Of a DNA stretch of 64,000 nucleotides, positions 34,053 to 43,661 are shown piece after piece. Origin of the DNA: Candidatus Rokuibacteriota bacterium (GTDB taxonomy: Bacteria > Methylomirabilota > Methylomirabilia > Rokubacteriales > CSP1-6); NCBI GenBank assembly GCA_003220225.1, contig QHRU01000041.1, forward strand, positions 1 through 64,000, in the 5' to 3' direction. How positions within the stretch are numbered: position 1 is the stretch's first letter; each line of letters opens with the position of its first letter. The notes beneath the pieces are model-generated. The model was not told the DNA's origin and ran no database searches. It worked only from the letters and a program-made list of their open reading frames with translations. The translations under genes were made by a program, and so were the position numbers.

Positions 34053-34346
34053 TCAGCGGCGCGGCGAGCGCGCGCCGCCGTAGACGTGGCGCAGCATGCC
34101 CGCGAACATCACGAGCGCGATCAGCAGCAGCAGCACGACCGCCGTGCCGATGATCTTCTCCGGTCCGCGGACGTGCAGGGCGGCGATGAGCGACGAGGCC
34201 GACTGGGCGGGCTGATTGAAGTCGGCCATGGGCGCCGTCGGCGGCAGCATCCCGGGCGGCATGGGCGACGGCGGTTCGGCGGCGAGGGCGGCGGCGGCCA
34301 GCGGCAGCACGGCGACGACGAGGAACAGCGCGAGGAGTCGTGGCAT
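34053..34346 (-). CDS. Small exported membrane protein
   Basis: The 97-residue product has an N-terminal signal peptide (MPRLLALFLVVAVLPLAAAA, cleavage after ALAA), a Pro/Met-rich middle (PPSPMPPGMLPP) and a C-terminal membrane helix (IIGTAVVLLLLIALVMFAGML) with a basic end. The family is not recognised. It may be a small periplasm-facing anchored protein. A TACACT box ends 7 nt before its ATG. Confidence 0.6.
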   Translation of the reverse strand: MPRLLALFLVVAVLPLAAAALAAEPPSPMPPGMLPPTAPMADFNQPAQSASSLIAALHVRGPEKIIGTAVVLLLLIALVMFAGMLRHVYGGARSPRR

Positions 34347-34353
34347 GGCCGAG

Positions 34354-34359
34354 AGTGTA
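34354..34359 (-). promoter_or_regulatory. -10-like box, probable leaderless start
   Basis: TACACT on the minus strand ends 7 nt before the ATG at 34346, matching the spacing seen at other genes in the window. Confidence 0.35.
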
Positions 34360-34380
34360 ACAGCGGGCCCCGGGGCGGCG

Positions 34381-35346
34381 CTAGCCGCGCGCGGCCACCA
34401 CACGAGGCGGCGTCTTGCCGTCGAGATACGCGAGGATCGATTCGGTGGCCTGCCCGAAGAAGATCCCGTAGCCCTCGGCGGTCACGAAGCCCAGGTGCGG
34501 CGTCAGCACGACGTTGTCGAGGCCGAGGAACGGGTGGCCATTCGGCAACGGCTCGACGTCGAACACGTCCAGCGCGGCGCCGGCGATGCGGCGCGCGCGC
34601 AGCGCGTCCAGCAGCGCCTTCTCGTCCACGATCGGCCCGCGCGCGGTGTTGACGAGGAACGCGCCCGGTTTCATGAGGGCCAGGTGGCGCGCGGTGATGA
34701 GCCCGCGCGTCTTGTCCGACAGCCGGTAGTGCACGCTGACGACGTCGCTCTCGCGCAGCAGCGTGTCCAGGTCCACGCGCGTGGCGCCGGCGGCGGCCGC
34801 GCGCTCGTCGGTCAGGGTCAGGCCGGTGGCCAGCACGCGCATGCCGAGGAGCCTGCCGAAGGCGGCCATCTTGCCGCCGATGCGGCCGAGCCCGATCACG
34901 CCGAGCGTCCTGCCGTGCATGTCCACGCCGATCGGCGGCGTCTGCCATGCGCCCCCGCGCGTCGCGCGGTCTTCCTGCGGCACGCGGCGCACCAGCGCCA
35001 TCATGAGGGCGATCGTGTGCTCGAACGCGTTGACGCCGGAGCCCTCCGTGTCCGTCACCACGATGCCCTTCGCGCCGGCAGCGGCGAGGTCCACCTGCCC
35101 GGTCCAGCGGCCACCGATCGCGAGCATGCGCAGCGCCGGCAGGCGGCCGAGGAGCCCGGCGCGGAAGAACGTGCGCTCGCGGGTCGGCACGACGATCTCG
35201 TACGGCGCCAGCCGCTTGGCGAGCGCATTCTCGTCGGCGAGCGTGTCCTGGAAGGCGTCGATCGTGGCCCGGCCGTCGAGCCGCTTCCAGACCGGCAACG
35301 CCCGCACCATTCCGCCCCAGTCGTCGATGATCGCGAGGCGCTTCAT
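34381..35346 (-). CDS. D-2-hydroxyacid dehydrogenase family protein
   Basis: The 321-residue NAD-dependent enzyme has the Rossmann motif TLGVIGLGRIGGKMAAFGRLLGM, substrate-binding Arg region VNTARGPIVDEKALLDALR, catalytic Glu in VFDVEPLPNGHP and catalytic His in LTPHLGF. It reduces a 2-oxo acid or oxidises a D-2-hydroxy acid; glyoxylate or phosphoglycerate activity cannot be told apart. It is translationally coupled to the upstream helicase gene (ATGA at 35343-35346). Confidence 0.88.
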   Translation of the reverse strand: MKRLAIIDDWGGMVRALPVWKRLDGRATIDAFQDTLADENALAKRLAPYEIVVPTRERTFFRAGLLGRLPALRMLAIGGRWTGQVDLAAAGAKGIVVTDTEGSGVNAFEHTIALMMALVRRVPQEDRATRGGAWQTPPIGVDMHGRTLGVIGLGRIGGKMAAFGRLLGMRVLATGLTLTDERAAAAGATRVDLDTLLRESDVVSVHYRLSDKTRGLITARHLALMKPGAFLVNTARGPIVDEKALLDALRARRIAGAALDVFDVEPLPNGHPFLGLDNVVLTPHLGFVTAEGYGIFFGQATESILAYLDGKTPPRVVAARG

Positions 35347-36773
35347 GCGTTGCCTCCCTCGGGCCGCGGCCCGCCGCCGCCCCGCCCGCGCCGCCGTCGC
35401 CGCCGCGGCGGACCACCGTCGGACGCCGACGCGCCATCGCGCGCGCCGCCGGCGGGCTGCACCGGCGGCTGGTGGGGCGCATGGTGCGTGGCCGGGCCCG
35501 AACGCCCGCGGTCGCGCCCGCCGCCGCCGTGGCGGCCGCCGCGATCGAACCCGCGCCGAGCCTCGAACCGGGCCCGCCGCTCCTCGGCGAACCGCCGCCG
35601 CTCCTCGGCGGATGGCTTGATCTCCGGCACGAACAGGTCGTCTTCCGCCCACTCGACGGGGATCTTCTGGCCGATGAACTTCTCGATGGCCTCGAGGTTC
35701 AGCGCGCTCGCCTCGTCCACGAGGCCGACGGCGCGGCCGGCCGCGCCCGCGCGCGCCGTGCGCCCGATGCGGTGGACGTAGTCCTCCGGATCCTGGGGCA
35801 GGTCCCAGTTGATCACGTGGCTGACCGCCTCGATGTGGAGCCCGCGCGAGGCGACGTCGGTGGCCACGAGCACGGGCAGCACGCCCTCCTTGAAGTCGTT
35901 CATGATCTTGAGCCGCCGCTTCTGGTCCACGTCGCCGGTGATGGCCCGGGCGTCCCAGCCGTTGCGGATCAGGCGGTCCTCCAGCCGCCGCGCCTCCTCG
36001 CGCGTGTTCGAGAAGATGAGGAAGCGGTCGCCCTCCCGGCGCATCAGGCCCAGTAGCAGCGGGAATTTCTCCTCGCGGCCGACGTGGTAGAGCGTCTGCT
36101 CCACGCGCTCGGCCGTCTTCTGCTGCGGCATGATCGTGATCTGCGAGGGGTTGTTCATGAACTCCCACGTCAGCTCGAGCACGCGGAACGACAGGGTGGC
36201 GGAGAACAGGAACGACTGGCGGCGCTCGGGCGGCGGCAGGCGGCGCAGGATGAAGCGCAGGTCGGCGATGAAGCCCATGTCGAACATGCGGTCGGCCTCG
36301 TCGATGACGAGGATCTCGACCCGGCGCGGCGACCAGATGTGCTGCTTGAGGTAGTCGATCAGCCGGCCCGGCGTGCCGACCAGCACGTCGCAGCCCGCGG
36401 CCAGCGCCTCGCGCTGCTTGTTGTAGTCGATGCCGCCGTAGACGGACAGGATGCGGAACGGCGTGTGCTTGCCGAGCAGCCGCGCGTCGGACTCGATCTG
36501 CACGACCAGCTCGCGCGTCGGCGCGATGATGAGCACGCGCGGCTCTGAGCCGTGCCCGGACCGTATCTCACCCTCGCGGATCATCCGCGTGAAGGCCGAG
36601 ATGAGAAAGGCGGCCGTCTTGCCGGTGCCCGTCTGCGACTGTCCCGCGACGTCCTTGCCGCGCAGGGCCAGCGGCAGCGCGGCCTCCTGGATCGGCGTCG
36701 CGGTCACGAAGCCCGCGTCACGGATGCCCTCCATGACCGGCACCGGCAGGTCGAGGGTCGAGAACTCCATCAT
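35343..36773 (-). CDS. DEAD-box RNA helicase, RhlE/RhlB-like
   Basis: The 476-residue ATP-dependent RNA helicase has the Q motif (F..L.LPVPVMEGI.DAGFVTATPIQ), AQSQTGTGKTAAFL, PTRELVVQI, VIDEADRMFDMGF, FSAT, and the helicase C motif HRIGRTARAG. Residues after about 385 form a basic Arg/Gly/Pro-rich tail (RRRFAEERRARFEARRGF, GGRHGGGGRDRGRSG) likely to bind RNA. Expected role: ribosome assembly or mRNA decay. It overlaps tatC (ATGA). Confidence 0.93.
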   Translation of the reverse strand: MMEFSTLDLPVPVMEGIRDAGFVTATPIQEAALPLALRGKDVAGQSQTGTGKTAAFLISAFTRMIREGEIRSGHGSEPRVLIIAPTRELVVQIESDARLLGKHTPFRILSVYGGIDYNKQREALAAGCDVLVGTPGRLIDYLKQHIWSPRRVEILVIDEADRMFDMGFIADLRFILRRLPPPERRQSFLFSATLSFRVLELTWEFMNNPSQITIMPQQKTAERVEQTLYHVGREEKFPLLLGLMRREGDRFLIFSNTREEARRLEDRLIRNGWDARAITGDVDQKRRLKIMNDFKEGVLPVLVATDVASRGLHIEAVSHVINWDLPQDPEDYVHRIGRTARAGAAGRAVGLVDEASALNLEAIEKFIGQKIPVEWAEDDLFVPEIKPSAEERRRFAEERRARFEARRGFDRGGRHGGGGRDRGRSGPATHHAPHQPPVQPAGGARDGASASDGGPPRRRRRRGRGGGGPRPEGGNA

Positions 36774-37531
36774 CCGCCGGGCGCCTCCGAGGGCTGCACG
36801 ACCGGCGCCGTCCCGCGGCCGAAGATCCGCGCGCAGACGATGCCGACCTCGTAGAGCAGGATCAGGGGCCCCGCCATCAGCGTCTGGTTGAAGGCGTCGG
36901 GCGTGGGCGTCAGCACCGCGCCCGCGATGAAGGCGCCCAGGATCGCGTACTTGCGGTTCTTCGACAGCTGCTTGGCGGTGACGACGCCCATGCGCGCGAG
37001 CAGCGTGATGACCAGCGGCAGCTCGAAGACGGCGCCGAAGGCGAGCGTGAACTTCAGCAGGAAGTCGATGTGGTTCTCGAGCGTGATCATCGGCTGGAGC
37101 GTTTCGCGCGCGTAGGAGAGCAGGAACGCGATCGCGTACGGCGTCACCACGAACAGCGAGAAGGCGCCGCCGGCGAGGAACATCACCGAGCCGATGAGGA
37201 CGAACGGGATCGCGTACTTCCGCTCGTGCTGGTGCAACCCGGGCGCGATGAAGGCCCAGACCTGCCAGAGGATGCCCGGCGCCGCGAGGAAGAGGCCGAC
37301 GATGAGGGCCACCTTCATCTGGACCCAGAACGCCTCCGCCGGCGCCGTGAAGACGAGCTTGTAGCCGAGCTTGGTCACCGGGCGTGCCAGGTAGTCCGTG
37401 ATCTGCTCGGCGCGGAACAGCGCGACCAGCGTGCCGCCGAGCAGCCAGAAGAGGCTGCGCATGATGCGGGTGCGCAGCTCGCCCAGGTGCTCCATGAACG
37501 GCATCTTGTCGTCGACGGAGAAGCGCGACAT
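36770..37531 (-). CDS. tatC: Sec-independent protein translocase TatC
   Basis: The 253-residue membrane protein is the signal-recognition subunit of twin-arginine export. It has FMEHLGELRTRIM at the N-terminus, the conserved FALFPGE-region equivalent (AFWVQMKVALIVGLF), FVLIGSVMFLAGGAFSLFVVTPYAIAFLL and six hydrophobic segments. tatA/tatB are not adjacent. Tat substrates are encoded nearby (the binding protein at 54885-55916 has an RRQF Tat signal). It starts 1 nt before the stop-side of thiD, in the same unit. Confidence 0.94.
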   Translation of the reverse strand: MSRFSVDDKMPFMEHLGELRTRIMRSLFWLLGGTLVALFRAEQITDYLARPVTKLGYKLVFTAPAEAFWVQMKVALIVGLFLAAPGILWQVWAFIAPGLHQHERKYAIPFVLIGSVMFLAGGAFSLFVVTPYAIAFLLSYARETLQPMITLENHIDFLLKFTLAFGAVFELPLVITLLARMGVVTAKQLSKNRKYAILGAFIAGAVLTPTPDAFNQTLMAGPLILLYEVGIVCARIFGRGTAPVVQPSEAPGG

Positions 37532-38326
37532 CTAGCGCGCCCTGGATTGGGGGACGTGGCGGAGGGCGGCGGCACCGCGGCCGACCTGGATGGCGCCGCG
37601 GATGGCCGCGGTCACGTACGCCTTGGCCTCCGTGATCGCCTCGATCAGCGCGCGGCCGTGGGCGAGACCGGCGGCGATGGCCGCCGAGTACGTGCAGCCG
37701 GTGCCGTGGGTCGCGGGCCCCTCGACGCGTGGCGCGGGAAAGCGCGTCAGCGTCCGCCCGTCCCAGAGCACGTCGGTCGCCGCGTCCTTGAGGTGGCCGC
37801 CCTTCACGAGCACGTGGCGCGGCCCGAGCGCTCCGATGCGCCGCGCCGCCTCGGCCATGTCGGCCTCGGAGTCCACCGCCATGTCGGCGAGCACGGCCGC
37901 CTCGTGGAGGTTCGGCGTCACCAGCGTGGCGAGCGGGAGCAGCTCGCGCACGAGCACCTCGCGCGCGGCCGGCTGCAGCAGCGGATCGCCGGAGGACGCG
38001 ATCATCACGGGGTCGACGACGACGGGGGCGCCGCGGTGCGCGCGCAGCCGCCCGGCCACCGTGCCGACGATGTCTTTCGTCGCGAGCATACCGGTCTTGA
38101 TGGCATCGGCGCCGAGGTCGTCGAGCACGGCGTCGATCTGGCGGCCGACGAACTCCGGGGGGAGGTCGAGGACGCCGAGCACGCCGAGGGAGCTCTGCGC
38201 CGTGACGGCGGTCACGGCGGACATCCCGAACACCTCGAACGCCGAGAACGTCTTGAGGTCGGCCTGGATGCCCGCACCGCCGCCGGAATCCGACCCAGCG
38301 ATGGTCAGGGCCTTCGGAACGGTCAT
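37532..38326 (-). CDS. thiD: Hydroxymethylpyrimidine/phosphomethylpyrimidine kinase
   Basis: ThiD phosphorylates HMP and HMP-phosphate in thiamine synthesis. The 264-residue product has ALTIAGSDSGGGAGIQADLKTF, MSAVTAVTAQ, GADAIKTGMLA, VVVDPVMIASSGDPLL, TLVTPNLHEA and the anion-hole GTGCTYSAAIAAGLAHG. Length matches the family. It opens the minus-strand unit thiD-tatC-helicase-dehydrogenase. No riboswitch-like structure can be seen in the short upstream gap. Confidence 0.95.
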   Translation of the reverse strand: MTVPKALTIAGSDSGGGAGIQADLKTFSAFEVFGMSAVTAVTAQSSLGVLGVLDLPPEFVGRQIDAVLDDLGADAIKTGMLATKDIVGTVAGRLRAHRGAPVVVDPVMIASSGDPLLQPAAREVLVRELLPLATLVTPNLHEAAVLADMAVDSEADMAEAARRIGALGPRHVLVKGGHLKDAATDVLWDGRTLTRFPAPRVEGPATHGTGCTYSAAIAAGLAHGRALIEAITEAKAYVTAAIRGAIQVGRGAAALRHVPQSRAR

Positions 38327-38336
38327 AGACCTAGGC

Positions 38337-38342
38337 AGTATA
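38337..38342 (-). promoter_or_regulatory. -10-like box of thiD
   Basis: TATACT on the minus strand lies 10 nt before the thiD ATG, predicting a leader of only a few bases. Confidence 0.4.
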
Positions 38343-38374
38343 CGCCGCCCCGCCGCCGTATCCTCGGGTGGACA

Positions 38375-38403
38375 TTGACGTCCCCGCCGCGCGCCGCTAC
38401 CGT
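38375..38403 (+). promoter_or_regulatory. Sigma-70-type promoter of the Uma2 gene
   Basis: TTGACG (38375-38380), a 17-bp spacer and TACCGT (38398-38403) form a good -35/-10 pair. The ATG at 38410 follows after 6 nt, so the transcript is predicted to begin at the start codon. Confidence 0.5.
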
Positions 38404-38409
38404 GGCGCC

Positions 38410-38988
38410 ATGAGCGAGCCGCTCGTGCGCACCCGCCGCTGGACCCGCAAGGAATACGGGCGCTTGATCGATCTCGGCTTCTTCGGCGAGGACCGCAAGG
38501 ACAACAAGGTCGAGCTGCTCGAAGGACGGATGATCGTCGCGGAGCCGCAGAACACACCTCACGCGACGGCGTGCGATCTGGCGGGCGAGGCCTTGCGGGC
38601 GGCGTTCGGATCGGGCTGGCGGGTGCGAATGGGACTGCCGATGGCGATGGATCCTGACTCGGAGCCGGAGCCGGATCTCGCCGTCTTGCGTGGCTCGGCA
38701 CGTGACTGGCTGGCCGATCATCCGTCCACCGCAGCGCTGGTGGTCGAGATCGCCGAGACCAGCCTGCGCTTCGACCGTGTTGTCAAAGGGCGGGTGTACG
38801 CCGCCGCCGGCATCGCGGATTACTGGATCGTGAACCTGCACGATCGTGTGGTGGAGGTGTACCGCGAGCCGATTCGCGGCACACGCCGCGCGCGCTATGC
38901 TTCGGCGCACGTCGCGCATCCGGGCGAGACGCTCACGCCGCTCGCCGCACCGGACGCCCGCATCGCCGTCGACGAACTATTACCGTGA
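38410..38988 (+). CDS. Uma2-family (DUF820) endonuclease-like protein
   Basis: The 192-residue protein has the Uma2/PD-(D/E)XK-like core: VELLEGRMIVAEPQN, SEPEPDLAVLRGSARDW and ALVVEIAETSLRFDRVVKGRVYAAAGIADYWIVNL. The E, D and E-x-K-like residues suggest a restriction-endonuclease fold of unknown target. It is a lone plus-strand gene between minus-strand blocks. Its TGA stop lies within the first copy of a 41-bp repeat. Confidence 0.85.
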   Translation: MSEPLVRTRRWTRKEYGRLIDLGFFGEDRKDNKVELLEGRMIVAEPQNTPHATACDLAGEALRAAFGSGWRVRMGLPMAMDPDSEPEPDLAVLRGSARDWLADHPSTAALVVEIAETSLRFDRVVKGRVYAAAGIADYWIVNLHDRVVEVYREPIRGTRRARYASAHVAHPGETLTPLAAPDARIAVDELLP

Positions 38989-39142
38989 GGGGCCCCGACA
39001 TGGCCCCTCACACTCCCCCGTTCTCGTGAGGGGCCCCGACATGGCCCCTCACACTCCCCCGTTCTCGTGAGGGGCCCCGAGACGGCCCCTCACACTCCCC
39101 AACGCTCGGAAGCGCCCCGGCGAAGCCGTGGCGCTCCTCGAT
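38985..39142 (-). repeat. Element A-module tripled (41-bp tandem) plus B-module
   Basis: Three tandem 41-bp units begin at 38985, 39026 and 39067 (the third has diverged), each with a palindrome around GGGGCCCCGACATGGCCCC; a module-B hairpin follows at 39110-39142. The array starts at the Uma2 stop codon. The order (stop, A, B) is the same as at other 3' ends. Confidence 0.9.
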
Positions 39143-39147
39143 ACCGG

Positions 39148-39828
39148 TCATCGCGCGGCGGGGATAATCACGACGAACTCGCCGCGCGGCGGCGTCGCGC
39201 GCAGGCGCGCGAGGTGCGCGACGGCGGGCGCGCGCACGATCTCCTCGAACTGCTTGGTCAGCTCGCGCGCGACGACGACCTCGGCGTCGCCGAAGACCTC
39301 CGCGACCGCCTCGAGGGCGGCCACGATGCGGTGCGGTGACTCGTAGACCACCACCGTCGTCTCCAGCGCGCGCAGCGCCTTCAGACGATTCAGCCGCTTA
39401 CCGGGCTTCACCGGGAGGAAGCCGTCGAACACGAAACGGTCAGCCGGCACGCCCGCCGCCGACAGCGCGGTGGCCACCGCGGACGGCCCCGGCACCGGCA
39501 CGACGTCGAGGCCCGCCGCGCGCGCGTCGCGCACGAGCAGGAAGCCGGGATCGGAGATCCCCGGCGTGCCGGCGTCGGTGACGAGGGCCACCGACGCGCC
39601 CTCGACCAGGCGCCGGAGGATCTGCGGGCCGCGCGCGAGCTTGTTGTGCTCGAAGTAGGAGAGCGTCGGCGTGTGGATGTCGAAGTGCGAGAGCAGCGCG
39701 CGCGTACGGCGCGTGTCCTCGCAGGCGATCAGGTCGACCTCGCGCAGCACGCGGAGCGCGCGCGCGGAGACGTCCTCCAGGTTGCCGATCGGAGTCGCGA
39801 CGACGAAGAGAGTGCCGCGGGCGCTCAG
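39148..39828 (-). CDS. rsmI: 16S rRNA (cytidine1402-2'-O)-methyltransferase
   Basis: RsmI methylates C1402 in the ribosomal P site. The frame contains [60 protein letters not shown] and VYESPHRI; all are family hallmarks. The N-terminal part upstream of 39750 is certain from these motifs, yet no ATG, GTG or TTG lies between it and an in-frame stop further upstream. The best candidate is CTG at 39828 ([10 protein letters not shown]), 1 nt after the clpX stop, giving 226 residues; this start is unusual. Confidence 0.9.
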   Translation of the reverse strand: MSARGTLFVVATPIGNLEDVSARALRVLREVDLIACEDTRRTRALLSHFDIHTPTLSYFEHNKLARGPQILRRLVEGASVALVTDAGTPGISDPGFLLVRDARAAGLDVVPVPGPSAVATALSAAGVPADRFVFDGFLPVKPGKRLNRLKALRALETTVVVYESPHRIVAALEAVAEVFGDAEVVVARELTKQFEEIVRAPAVAHLARLRATPPRGEFVVIIPAAR

Positions 39829-39829
39829 G

Positions 39830-41080
<1,251 letters not shown>

Positions 41081-41091
41081 CGCTGCCTTCC

Positions 41092-41727
41092 TTACGTCTG
41101 GACTTGCGCCGCCAGCGCCGCCGCTTCGCTGATCGCCCGCGTCGTAGGCTTGGAGGAGATGACTTCGTCCACGATTCTATAGTCCTTGGCCTGCTCGGCG
41201 GTCATGAAAAAGTCCCGATCGGTGTCCTTCTGGATCTTGTCCATCCCCTGGCCCGTGTGGTGCACGAGGATGCGGTTCAGCTCCTCGCGCATCCTCAATA
41301 TTTCCCTGGCCTGGATGTCGATGTCGGTGGCCTGGCCCTGCACGCCACCCAGCGGCTGGTGGATCATGATGCGCGCGTGCGGCAGCGCGAAGCGCTTGCC
41401 CTTGGCGCCGGCGCACAGCAACAGGGCGCCCATCGACGCGGCCTGGCCCATGCAGATCGTCGAGATGGCCGGCTTCACGTACTGCATCGTGTCGTAGATG
41501 GCCATGCCCGCGGTGACGGAGCCGCCCGGCGAGTTGATGTAGAGGTAGATGTCCTTGTCCGGGTCCTCGGCCTCGAGGAAGAGCATCTGCGCGATGACGA
41601 GGTTGGCCAGCTCGTCCTCGATGAACGTCGGCAGGAAGATGATCCGCTCTTTGAGCAGGCGTGAGAAGATGTCGAACGCGCGCTCGCCGCGGGGCGTCTG
41701 CTCGATCACCATCGGAACCAGGGCCAT
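41092..41727 (-). CDS. clpP: ATP-dependent Clp protease proteolytic subunit
   Basis: The 211-residue serine peptidase has the catalytic Ser in [15 protein letters not shown] and His in [14 protein letters not shown], with the later Asp in the KDTDRDFFM region, and forms the double heptamer partner of ClpX. ATG 41727 ([11 protein letters not shown]) is chosen from family length and an AAGGAG ribosome site upstream. Confidence 0.97.
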   Translation of the reverse strand: MALVPMVIEQTPRGERAFDIFSRLLKERIIFLPTFIEDELANLVIAQMLFLEAEDPDKDIYLYINSPGGSVTAGMAIYDTMQYVKPAISTICMGQAASMGALLLCAGAKGKRFALPHARIMIHQPLGGVQGQATDIDIQAREILRMREELNRILVHHTGQGMDKIQKDTDRDFFMTAEQAKDYRIVDEVISSKPTTRAISEAAALAAQVQT

Positions 41728-41750
41728 TGCTGCTCTCCTTCTATGCGCTG

Positions 41751-43019
41751 TCATGCGCGAACGGTCGCGTGTCCGATCAGGAAGTCGAGCGTCTTGCGCT
41801 CGCGGAGCCCTATCCGGAGCGCCTCGAGGTCTCCGCTCTTCTCCATCATACGCCGCACGGCCGGCGCCGGGCGCTGGCTGGCGCGGGCGATCTTTTCCAC
41901 CTCGGCCTCCACCTCGTCGTCGGCGGGGACCAGCCCCTCCTTGTCGGCGATGGCCTCCAGCAGGAGCGCGCGCCGGACGCCCTGCTCCGCGCCGGGCCGC
42001 AGCTCGCCCACGAGCTTCGGGACGTCCCACTTCACACCGTCGGGGTCCACCCCCTGGCGCCGCAGCCGCTCGCGCGCGTGCTCGACCTGGTGCGCGATCT
42101 GGCGCATGACCAGGGCGTCGGGCACGGTGAACTCGTGATGCTGGAGCACGGCGCCCACGATCTTGTCCTCCAGCTCGCGCCGCTGCTCGGCCTCCCGCCG
42201 CGTCTCGAGTTGCTTGCGCACCTCGGCGCGGAGCGCGTCGAGGGTCGCGAACTCGCCGAGCGACTTCGCGAACTCGTCGTCGAGGGCGGGGAGGATCTTC
42301 TCCTTCACCTCGCTCACCTTGAGCGTGGCCGTCCCGCCCTTGCCGCGCAGCGACTCGAGGCGATGGTCGTCGGGAAAGCGCAGCGCCACGTCCTTCTGGT
42401 CGCCCGCCTTCATGCCGACGGCGGCCGCGTCGATCTCCGGCATCACGGCGCCGCTGCCGATCACGAAGTGATAGCCGTTGGCCGTCGTCGCGTCGTGCTC
42501 GTCGGGGCGCAGCGTGTAGTCGACCACCGCGAGGTCGCCGGACGCGGCCGCGCGGTCCACCGCGCGGAACTCCGCCTGCTGCTCGCGCATCTGCTCCAGG
42601 GCGGCCGCCGCCTCGTCGTCGCTCACGGCGGCGGGCGCGTGTTGCACTTCCACGCCCTTGTAGTCGGCCAGCGCGATGGCCGGCTTGACTTCCACGACGG
42701 CGACGAAGGACAGCGGCGCGTTCTCCTCGAGCTTGACCTCCTGCAGGTCGGGCTCGTTGACGGGATCGAGCCGCGCCTCGGTGAGGGCCTGCCGGTAGAC
42801 GTCCGGGATGAGGTGCTCGGCCACTTCGCGCCGCACGTCGTCGGCGAAGTGCAGCTTCACGAGCGAGCGCGGCACGTGACCCTTGCGGAAGCCGGGCAGG
42901 CGCGCCTGCTTCTGGACGCGGCCGTACGCGCGCTCCCATTCTTTCTGAACGACGTCGGCGGGTGCCTCGACGGCCAGGCGCCGCTTGCAGGCCTCCAGCT
43001 CCTCGACCGCCACCTTCAC
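41751..43019 (-). CDS. tig: Trigger factor
   Basis: The 422-residue ribosome-bound chaperone starts with [19 protein letters not shown], contains the ribosome-binding signature near [14 protein letters not shown], the PPIase (FKBP-like) domain around [10 protein letters not shown]...[22 protein letters not shown] and the C-terminal arms. Start GTG 43019 fits the family N-terminus; no good ribosome site is seen. It leads tig-clpP-clpX-rsmI and lies 36 nt downstream of tRNA-Leu on the same strand. Confidence 0.95.
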   Translation of the reverse strand: MKVAVEELEACKRRLAVEAPADVVQKEWERAYGRVQKQARLPGFRKGHVPRSLVKLHFADDVRREVAEHLIPDVYRQALTEARLDPVNEPDLQEVKLEENAPLSFVAVVEVKPAIALADYKGVEVQHAPAAVSDDEAAAALEQMREQQAEFRAVDRAAASGDLAVVDYTLRPDEHDATTANGYHFVIGSGAVMPEIDAAAVGMKAGDQKDVALRFPDDHRLESLRGKGGTATLKVSEVKEKILPALDDEFAKSLGEFATLDALRAEVRKQLETRREAEQRRELEDKIVGAVLQHHEFTVPDALVMRQIAHQVEHARERLRRQGVDPDGVKWDVPKLVGELRPGAEQGVRRALLLEAIADKEGLVPADDEVEAEVEKIARASQRPAPAVRRMMEKSGDLEALRIGLRERKTLDFLIGHATVRA

Positions 43020-43055
43020 GAACGCACCACGCTCACCGTCATCGGGGCTCCGAGT

Positions 43056-43144
43056 TGGTGCGAGAGGGGGGAGTCGAACCCCCAAGGGCTGTTAAACCCA
43101 CCGGATCCTAAGTCCGGAGCGTCTGCCAGTTCCGCCACTCTCGC
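43056..43144 (-). tRNA. tRNA-Leu (anticodon UAG)
   Basis: The minus strand folds as a complete class II tRNA: acceptor GCGAGAG/CTCTCGC, anticodon stem CCGGA/TCCGG with loop CTTAGGA (UAG anticodon), a long variable arm (GGGTTTAACAGCCC) and T-arm GGGGG-TTCGACT-CCCCC. The discriminator is A and the CCA end is encoded (43056-43058). It decodes CUA and related leucine codons. Confidence 0.97.
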
Positions 43145-43266
43145 GAGATAGGCGCGACTACGCGCGTCCAGAGCATACCCAGCGCGGGGCGGGGTCGCAA
43201 GGATCGCCGCGTTTTGTCGAAACGCCGCGAGGATGCGGGGCTATGGTGGCAGGGCGAGGAGGGTTC

Positions 43267-43470
43267 TCAGGCGGCCCGGCGCCGGGTCTCGAGCTCGCGT
43301 CCGGTGTCGCGCCGCTCGAGGAAGGCGCGGTACTCGGAGCGGAAGCGCGTCGCGCACTCCGGACAGATCCCGTCGGTGAACCTCAGCCCCCAGCCGCTCC
43401 ACGACACGACGCCTTCGACGAGCGGATAGCCGAAGTAGCGAGGGTGCCAGGCGCAGCGGCTCAGGAGCAC
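43267..43470 (-). CDS. Small zinc-ribbon-like protein
   Basis: The 67-residue product starts at GTG 43470, with a GGGAGG ribosome site about 7 nt upstream. It contains LLSRCAWHPRYFGYP and DGICPECATRFRSEYRAFLERR, giving a C...CxxC plus His set that could bind zinc. Unknown family; perhaps a small regulatory or adaptor protein. The 190-nt gap to the next plus-strand gene holds the promoter of the PBP gene. Confidence 0.55.
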   Translation of the reverse strand: MLLSRCAWHPRYFGYPLVEGVVSWSGWGLRFTDGICPECATRFRSEYRAFLERRDTGRELETRRRAA

Positions 43471-43650
43471 GGGGACCTCCCGGCGTTCATGACGCCATAG
43501 CCCTGTGCAACGGATGTGCCCTGCCTCATCCGCACCGCAATCTCGCGCACTTGCCGCGCATTCCGCCCGGCCGGTACGGAAAATCTCTCCTCTCTCTCGC
43601 AGGCCGCGCTGGGAAAAACCTTCCGGCAGCCGGGACCCGCGTCCCGCGGG

Positions 43651-43656
43651 CATAAT
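43651..43656 (+). promoter_or_regulatory. -10-like box of the PBP gene
   Basis: CATAAT ends 5 nt before GTG 43662. The first transcribed base would lie at or just inside the start codon. No clear -35 box. Confidence 0.4.
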
Positions 43657-43661
43657 CGAAC

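Noticed and set aside
38985-39142. CRISPR array
   Set aside because: Units are adjacent 41-bp tandem repeats with no unique spacers, and no cas genes are present.
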